A stretch of 64,000 nucleotides of DNA from Cepaea nemoralis (lineage: Eukaryota; Mollusca; Gastropoda; Stylommatophora; Helicidae): contig JACEFZ010015006.1 in assembly GCA_014155875.1 (NCBI GenBank), positions 73,501 through 137,500 of the forward strand, written 5' to 3'. Below, in pieces: positions 56,022 through 64,000 of the stretch (position 1 is its first letter; each line of letters opens with the position of its first letter). A program made the translations under genes and the position numbers. Below the pieces are notes generated by a model, which saw only the letters and a list, made by a program, of their open reading frames with translations, was not told the origin of the DNA and made no database searches.

Positions 56022-58001
56022 GTCTGCTCATTCTCCAAGCTTCACATCCATACAAAAGCACAGGTGTGTTTTGCATCTCGACAAATCCTACATTTGCCTT
56101 GGGGATTCTGTTTCTAATTTCTTCGGGACATCAGATATTATGACTGTTCCGAGATAACTATCGATTCACTTGATTACGAATATTCTCGTTTAATGTTATA
56201 TTACAGAGTGGTATTTCCTTCTTCCTAGTGACGACCATAATATGTGTCTTCTTACAATTTAATTCTAATCTTAGTTAATTACTTTGTGAATCTACTAAAT
56301 GTTTCAGCTCCTGCTCATTGTCTACAATCAATACTGCATCATTCGCATATCTAATGTTATTGTTGTTTCGTCCTCCAATGAAGATTTACCTTATATCTTC
56401 TACATTTCCGAAAATATTTTCACTGTACAGGGAAAACAGATCTGGAGACATTATACGTTCCTGTCTCACACCTGTCTTAATAAGCTGATATTGACCTACT
56501 TCACTATCAATTCTTATGGCAGCTTGTTGTTTCCAGTGTATGTTTTTCAAGTCAAAGGTCTTGCCCATCAATTTATAGATCTGCAAGCATCTTTATCATG
56601 TTGACATGACTTACTTAATATAAAGCCTTTGTGTAGTCAATACATCAAAGATGTAGGTGTTTGTTTATTTCTATGGAACGTTCAATTAATGTTCTAATCA
56701 TATATAACTTCATTTACTGTACCCTTGTCTTCTACAAACAAACATTATCTTCTCTTATTTCGGGTTGTATTTTCTTTCTAACTCTTTGCATGACAATTCT
56801 TACCACAATAGTCGTGATGTGACTCACTATACTAACTGTTCGATGTTAATCACATTCCAAGGTTCCTGATTTCTTCGGCATTGCAATAAATATAGAGTTA
56901 CACAATTCAGGAGGTATGTCTCCAGTATCATATATCGCGATCATCAGTCTGGTGGCCTGGTCTATTCCATATTCTTCTAAGGCATGGATCATTTATGTTG
57001 TGATGTAATCTGGACCCGGGATTTTGCCGGTTTTCAAATGGTTAAGAGCATTCTGAACTTCCATCTTCGACATTGATAGTCCTTCATTATTATACCGAAT
57101 ATCATACTGTTCTTTTCTGGTATCATCATACAGGTCTTTCACATAATCCGTCCACGAATGTAAAATCTGATCTTTTTTATTATGATATTGATATCTTTGG
57201 TTTTTAGGCAACCTGTTGATATGTGTGGTTTTTTTTAGAGATGTAATTAATTGTTTTGTAAATTAATTTAGTATTCCGGGTGTTCTGTTGGTTTTCAATT
57301 TCCCTGTGTATGACCCTGTTCCCCAAGCCATGCTTCTTTTGCCTCTTTGCATAGTTTCCTAATTTTCCTTTAAATACCTTCATATTTTTCATGGTTATGT
57401 TTGTTATTTCTTTTATTTCCATGAGTTTTAATAGGTCTTCTGGCATCCATGTCTTACGCCCCATCATCTGTATTCTTCGGATGGTTGTAAGGCTGTTTGA
57501 TTGACTGTTTATTTTTTAAACATTTCCTATTGGTCGCTGACATCTTGATATAATATTTCCATCTCGGACAATGCATGAAAGATATTCTTTACCTCTGCGT
57601 TGAATGTATCTATTATCTTATATATTGTTCAGTTCCCGTAGATCACATTGTGTGTTTCTTGGTGTATATTTGACATTCTTTAATTTTATACTTATATTGC
57701 TTTTCATTAATCTTTGGTCGCTGTAGGAGTCTGCGCTTGTTATAGTTTTTGCGACTCGTAAGGCAATCCGAACTCTTCTGTTCATGAGTATAATCAATCT
57801 GATTTCTGTTCTTCTGATCAGGATTCCTACATGTCCATAATCTCCTTGGGTGATGTTGATACCAAGTGTTTTAAATAATCATATCTGCTGCCCACTGTAC
57901 AAGTCTTCACCCTCTTTCATTCTGATTCTGCTACCCTAGCCCATATTTCTCTACAATGCATCCGTCCTGTTGATTTCAAAATTTGGCATTCATGTCACCC
58001 A

Positions 58002-58002
<1 letters not shown>

Positions 58003-58059
<57 letters not shown>

Positions 58060-58091
58060 CCACCATCATCATCATCATCATCATCATCATC
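58003..58091 (-). repeat. (CAT)n array, tail of LINE G
   Basis: 89 bp of CAT with one CAC interruption. On the minus strand it is (ATG)n directly after the C-terminus of LINE G, as seen for LINE H. The His-rich plus-strand frame is an artefact. Confidence 0.75.
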
Positions 58092-59620
58092 TTCCACTTC
58101 TACCGTCAGGCGTCGTGGGGAGGAATAATTTGCATTCCAGCGCCCGGTGGGCGACATTGGAAAGTGTCATTCCGTGTGATTGTACAATGTCTCTAATGTC
58201 GTCAATCCATTTTCTTCTTGGACGTCCTCTTAGTCTTGTCGCAGATGATATTAGATGTAAGGCCCGTGATGGTAGTTGCTGGTATTGCATTCTAACGACA
58301 TGGCCAAATCACTTGATCTTCTGCCTTTCAATAAATGTGGCACAAGGTGTTGATCCCACAGTCTATCTTATAACAGCATTTCTTACTCGGTCTCGGATTG
58401 TTAAGTTGGCAGCTCTCCTCAGGCATCTAATTTCGCAGGTGTTGATTTTGCGAAGGTGTGATTTGGATAAAGTCCAAGTTTGAGATTGGTAGTGTACGGT
58501 TGGTGTGAATATTCTTTTTATTATCTGTCGTTTTGCGGACATTGGTATGTTTGTTTCAGTAAGGGTGATAGTTGATATGTAAGAGCACTAGTTTTTGACA
58601 TCTGCCATCTTCTGTGATTATACTTCCAAGATATTGAATTCTTTAATTTGTTTCAGAGGTGTGCTATTTATCTGTAAACTTAATGGCAATGGGCCCGGCG
58701 ATCTGCTAACTTGCATTACTTCGGTTTTGGCTGTGTTTATACTCATGTTGTATCTGCTGCAGCTGAACTCAGATTATTAAATGATGTTGTAGTCTGCCCT
58801 CATCGCTGTAAAACAGGCACTGATCGTCTGCAAATATAAGTTCATTTATTACCTGTGGATCAGTTGTTTCATCTGGAGTAAAGAGTTCTAATTTTCTGAA
58901 TCTATTCTGTCAATACTCGTTTCCTTGGATATTCTGTCCATGTGGACATCAAATAGCAGAGGAGAGAGCATACATCCCTGTCTCACTCTTGTATTGACTG
59001 TGAGCATATCTGATAAGCCTTCTTGTGTTCTTACTACACTTCGGCTCGAGTGGTACATGGCTATAATGTTTTCTAGCGATTGCCCTTGCATCCCATAGTC
59101 TTCAAGGATGATCCATAATTTGTATTTATCTACTCTATCGAAAGCCTTTTCTTGATCTACAAACACAATATTCTGGTGGTCACTATATTCGATAGTTTGT
59201 CACATATTTCTCTAAGTGTAAATAGTGCATCAGTGCAACTTTTACCTCTCCAAAAACCGAATTGTACTTTGCTTAACTGTTGTTCAACTATGGGTCAAGC
59301 TCTTTGTTCCAATAGTTTTGCGTACATTTTCCCTATATGACTCAGGAGTGATATACCTCTGTATGTTTCACACTCTCCCATATTGCCTTTCTTTTTCCAT
59401 GTTGGTACTATTATATTGCCTGTTGCCAATCATCTCGGCCTTTTCTTTCTTCCCATATATATTGAAAAGTCTTGTTAGCCATTTAACTCCTGTTGATAAT
59501 TTCCAACCTATGTCGGGATACTGCATGATGGCGTTCTTTATAATGTCTGCAAAGACATTGGGTTTTACTTTGAACCCAGATGCAAGCGTATTACAATGAA
59601 AACATGATTTCAACATCAAA
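58092..59620 (-). mobile_element. LINE family G, 5'-truncated RTE-like copy
   Basis: On the minus strand: CSFHCN... start side (59368-59619: WLTRLFNIYGKKEKAEM), block A FVDQEKAFDRVDK at 59166, VRQGCMLSPLLFDVHMDRI (58888-58960), thumb pieces, and the end RGRPRRKWIDDIRDIVQSHG...ALECKLFLPTTPDGRSGR (58087-58290). Similar to LINE D. Many frameshifts. It lacks the endonuclease. Confidence 0.75.
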
Positions 59621-61189
<1,569 letters not shown>

Positions 61190-61800
61190 CTTTGATTTGT
61201 TAACCCTGTGGCGACAGGGTTGAAAACTGGGTTCGGAATCAAGCACACCGAGCTCGAAACAAAGCTGCAAGCGGTTTGGAAACAGGTCGTCTTGGGCCGG
61301 TTATCATTCAAAGGCATGAGCGGAAATCGTTCAGAAAACAACGGGAAACTACTGAACGTAAACTTGCCTAGTAATTCACTCAATGATTTAATACTCTACT
61401 TATAATGTAAATTATACACATACATCATATACAAGTAAACTGTCAAAGAATGATACGTACCAACGACTGGACACACAATGAATAACAGAAGTATAAGGGA
61501 AAAAAACACAATAATTAATAATAGTTTATTAGAGAGATGTTATTACATAGCTTCTTTCCTCGGTCCTTCATATACTACATAGTTTAATTCTGTCCTTTAT
61601 CTTACATCGGAGCGAGTGTTCTGAAATAACACAAGCCATGCAATGTTTTCGTTACAGCTCCCACAACATTCTCCTCATGTGATGCATCTCTGTCTCCAAT
61701 TCTATTCTTGGTGTGTTTGTATGTCTCCCTTAATTTCGTTTGCTCTGTATTTTCAGAGAAAGGACTTTCTTGTTAAACCATTATAATGTTCTCGAAAAGT
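61190..61800 (+). mobile_element. SINE family S1, long form
   Basis: Head 61204-61262 (GTGGCGACAGGG; box B-like GAGCTCGAAAC), body motif GTTCAGAAAACAACGGG and AACTACTGAACGTAAACTTG (61328-61365), then the long-form tail to TTGTTAAACCATTATAATG (61774-61795). The copy is uninterrupted and gives the reference for the split copy at 43.7-45.9 kb. Confidence 0.7.
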
Positions 61801-61889
61801 GTATCACATCCAGCGCGAACGTTTGTCCAATCTCTTGATGCTTATCAATGTTTTCGTGATACAATTTAAATTCGTCTATTCTAAGCATG

Positions 61890-63078
61890 CAAACAAAAGT
61901 CTACTAACAATCCTAATGGGAAGACGTCGTAAAAGAATAGAAGAAGAGATTAACGTGATTCAAGCTGGATTTAGACATGCGATTAATAATAGAAAAGTGT
62001 AGAGAATTTAATGTAAACCTATTCTCATTTTGTGTGGATTACTCAAAGGCATATGATTGCGTACAATAACAGAAACTTTGAGAAATCATGATGAAAATGG
62101 TCTTTCCATCACATGTAGTACAACTAATAAAAATGCTCTATTTAGGTCAATAAGCAGCGGTTAGAATAGATGGTGAGACATCAAATTGGTTTGAGGTAAA
62201 GCATGGAGTCCGTCAGGACTGTGTTTTCCCCCTATTTGTTTAACCTGTACGCTGAAAATTTAATGAAATATGTCAGAGATAATATAAATAATGAGCAATA
62301 TGACGCCCTAAATATCGGTGGTCCTGAAATATTAGCGATTCGATATCCTGATGATACAGTATTACTATCCACATCACAGAATGGTATAGAACAACTATTA
62401 GCATCTACCCAAAAGAATAGCGAAAATCACATTTTATATCTTAACATAGCAACGGCAAAGATACAACTATTATGGAGAAAGAAATATATGTTAATAAGGA
62501 AAGACTAGAGGTGATGGGAAATGTCGAATATCTTTGGGTCATTAATTACCGATATTTGTGACACAACGAAAGAAATTAAAAGACACATATTTATTCGTTT
62601 AAAAAAAACAGATGTAACTACAAAAATTAGATTTTTAAAAGCATGCTTCTTTCCCATTGCAACATACGCCTGTGAGACCTGGACACTTACTAAATCAGCT
62701 GAACAGCGCATAAATCCCTTTGAATATAAATGTTATAGACGGGTTCTTAAATATATTGGATACAGACAAGAACAAATGCATCCATACGACACTATCTGAA
62801 TATTGAAGAAGGATGATTACTATAGACGATAAAACAAGGTAAATTAAAATATTTTGGACACTTGAAACATCATGACAGTTTGGAGAGAACAATCAAGGAA
62901 GGGTATGTGCCCCGGGAATAGAGGAAGAGGAAGGCCAAAGATTAGATGGCTGCAGAATGTGGCAGATGATCTTCACATGGATGTATCGGACGAAGGACAT
63001 CTTACTTATGATCGAGATGTGTTCCGGATGGTTAAGCAAATAGCGGGCAGCAAACAGCCCTTACGGACTCCATGCTTG
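61890..63078 (+). mobile_element. LINE family I, plus-strand 3' portion
   Basis: Frames in order: LLTILMGRRRKRIEEEINVIQ (61900-62000), SYSKAYDCVQ-like (62036-62070), HGVRQD...FSPYLFNLYAENLMK (62203 onward), ILAIRYPDDTVLLSTSQ (YADD replaced by YPDD), SNIFGSLITDI, ACFFPIATYACETWT (62521-62799), and the end GNRGRGRPKIRWLQNVADDL...QPLRTPC (62872-63070). Related to the minus copy at 11.9-13.8 kb. Frames are broken at several points. It is followed by (TG)n. Confidence 0.75.
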
Positions 63079-63126
63079 TGTGTGTGTGTGTGTCTGTGTG
63101 GATGTGTGTATGTATGTGTGTGTGGG
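63079..63126. repeat. (TG)n-rich tail/microsatellite
   Basis: TGTG-rich stretch with GA and TA interruptions, directly after the LINE I stop, possibly its tail. Confidence 0.7.
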
Positions 63127-63274
63127 TTGCGTGTAATAGTTTATATTTTATATATAAGAGTTTATATTACAAGAGTTTATATTCGTTTGACTTACTATTT
63201 CAGTTTGTGAATCAACATAATCATAAGTGAAAAGGACTATGTATGCACAAGCAACAGTGTATTAACAAAGGTTG

Positions 63275-63372
63275 GTTAGTTACTTGCACATCCTTTACAG
63301 CACGTTTCAGTCAACACCTTATTTTTTTTATGTTGAGATGTCTTTGCAAGTTTACGTTAGTAGTTTGCCATC
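63275..63372 (-). mobile_element. SINE family S1, short form, truncated
   Basis: Plus strand: TTGCACATCCTTTACAGCAC, then CAAGTTTACGTTAGTAGTTT GCCAT. This is the short-form end and part of the body motif; the head is absent. Confidence 0.6.
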
Positions 63373-64000
63373 AAATCACTGTGTGATAAACAAACACACA
63401 GACGTGAATGCGACAAAGAAATAAATGCATACAACAGACAAGACATATCGCTCACAGCAAAAACTAAGCACAACATAATATTCAGCGACAAATTATTGAC
63501 TACTGACATAACTTTATACTTACAGCTAACCAATTCGTCTGGAAAAAGATATTTTCATGACACAAGGTAGCGATGATGTTTATAAGCTCATAAACAAACA
63601 GTCCATGTGTTTAATTTGTCTCCCGATTTTCGATATATGCATGCTACACATTCTATATTAGTCTATATTCTTCCTGGCGACCTTTTACATTATTGCCTAA
63701 GAAGTCTCTAAAACTCCCTCGTCTCTACTTTGATAAAACCGATTTCCATGCATCTGTTTCTGTCACTGCCTTACAAATGTATTATTGAATTCAACATTCA
63801 CTGTTTATTTCATCATGGTGAACTCCAGGAATCATCTTACTGAATTGAAAACTACGTGTGTTTTTTTTTTTTTTTCTTCTACGTTACACAATGTATAACA
63901 TATTTTCATTCACCATTTTCCATGTTTTTTCATGTTTTCCTATTTCTTCCCACAATTTTGAATGTTCTTATGAGGATGTTCACGATAGTCGACAGTGTGT
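63373..64000. other. unassigned window end
   Basis: AT-rich sequence with T15 near 63860. No feature recognised. Confidence 0.35.

Larger units (their letters stand above)
53943..58002 (-). mobile_element. LINE family A, neighbouring copy split by a probable solo LTR
   Basis: 53943-54290 carries the 3' end and 55977-58002 the rest (RT, linker, start of endonuclease). The two parts abut exactly in LINE A at CACAGCC. RT block YADD region lies near 56330 (degraded) and the linker near 56993-57467. It is in direct head-to-tail order with the copy 51316-53942. The 5' side ends at a (CAT)n array at 58003. Confidence 0.8.

Noticed and set aside
57983..58483. His-rich 166-codon frame
   Set aside because: It is a translation of the (CAT)n array running into LINE G antisense sequence; no real gene.

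Overview
The window reads as repeat-dense nuclear DNA of an invertebrate animal. It is AT-rich and full of long microsatellites ((TA)n, (CA)n, (GA)n, (CT)n, (CTAT)n, (CAT)n). I find no host protein-coding gene and no functional RNA gene. Almost every recognisable reading frame belongs to a transposable element. The mix is RTE/BovB-like LINEs, an RNase H-bearing LINE, a Penelope-like element, an irritans/Mos-type mariner, Ty3/gypsy-type remnants, a Tigger/pogo-like DBD fragment and tRNA-derived SINEs. It fits several invertebrate lineages; a lophotrochozoan such as a cephalopod is plausible, but the sequence alone does not prove it.

Layout. 1-9.3 kb: LINE 3' ends, SINEs, and a long minus-strand LINE copy (family A, 2479-7720) carrying three insertions: a Penelope-like element with 637-bp inverted arms, an unrecognised 0.5-kb piece and a SINE. 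Two scraps of 18S rRNA-like sequence lie at 8907-8945 and 9075-9155. 9.3-16 kb: a second family A copy with a compound insertion, another LINE (family I) with nested SINEs, and a gypsy integrase remnant. 16.8-21.2 kb: LINE H, split by a mariner with recognisable TIRs. 21.2-26 kb: mostly anonymous DNA, a LINE scrap, a 129-bp foldback element and a gypsy RT/RNase H remnant. 26.3-30.2 kb: LINE C (RNase H type), minus strand, interrupted by plus-strand LINE D.

30.8-42.2 kb is the architectural centrepiece. LINE E (plus) is split by a 7.9-kb minus-strand LTR element with 610/652-bp LTRs and a CTCGT target duplication; the LINE reading frame rejoins exactly across it. The LTR element keeps gag, zinc-knuckle and protease remnants but shows no reverse transcriptase. 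42.2-49.2 kb: microsatellites, a long SINE split by a G-poor, C/A-rich tract, a second LINE C copy, and a tRNA-SINE with a perfect 11-bp target duplication inside a locally duplicated repeat. 49.2-59.6 kb: a Tigger-like fragment split by LINE F (perfect 11-bp duplication), a nearly complete family A LINE, a head-to-tail neighbour of the same family split by a probable 1.7-kb solo LTR, and LINE G. 61-63.1 kb: a long SINE and a LINE I copy.

The elements do not form a cooperating system. What they record is relative time: each insertion is younger than its host element, and several excisions in silico restore the host sequence with a target-site duplication.
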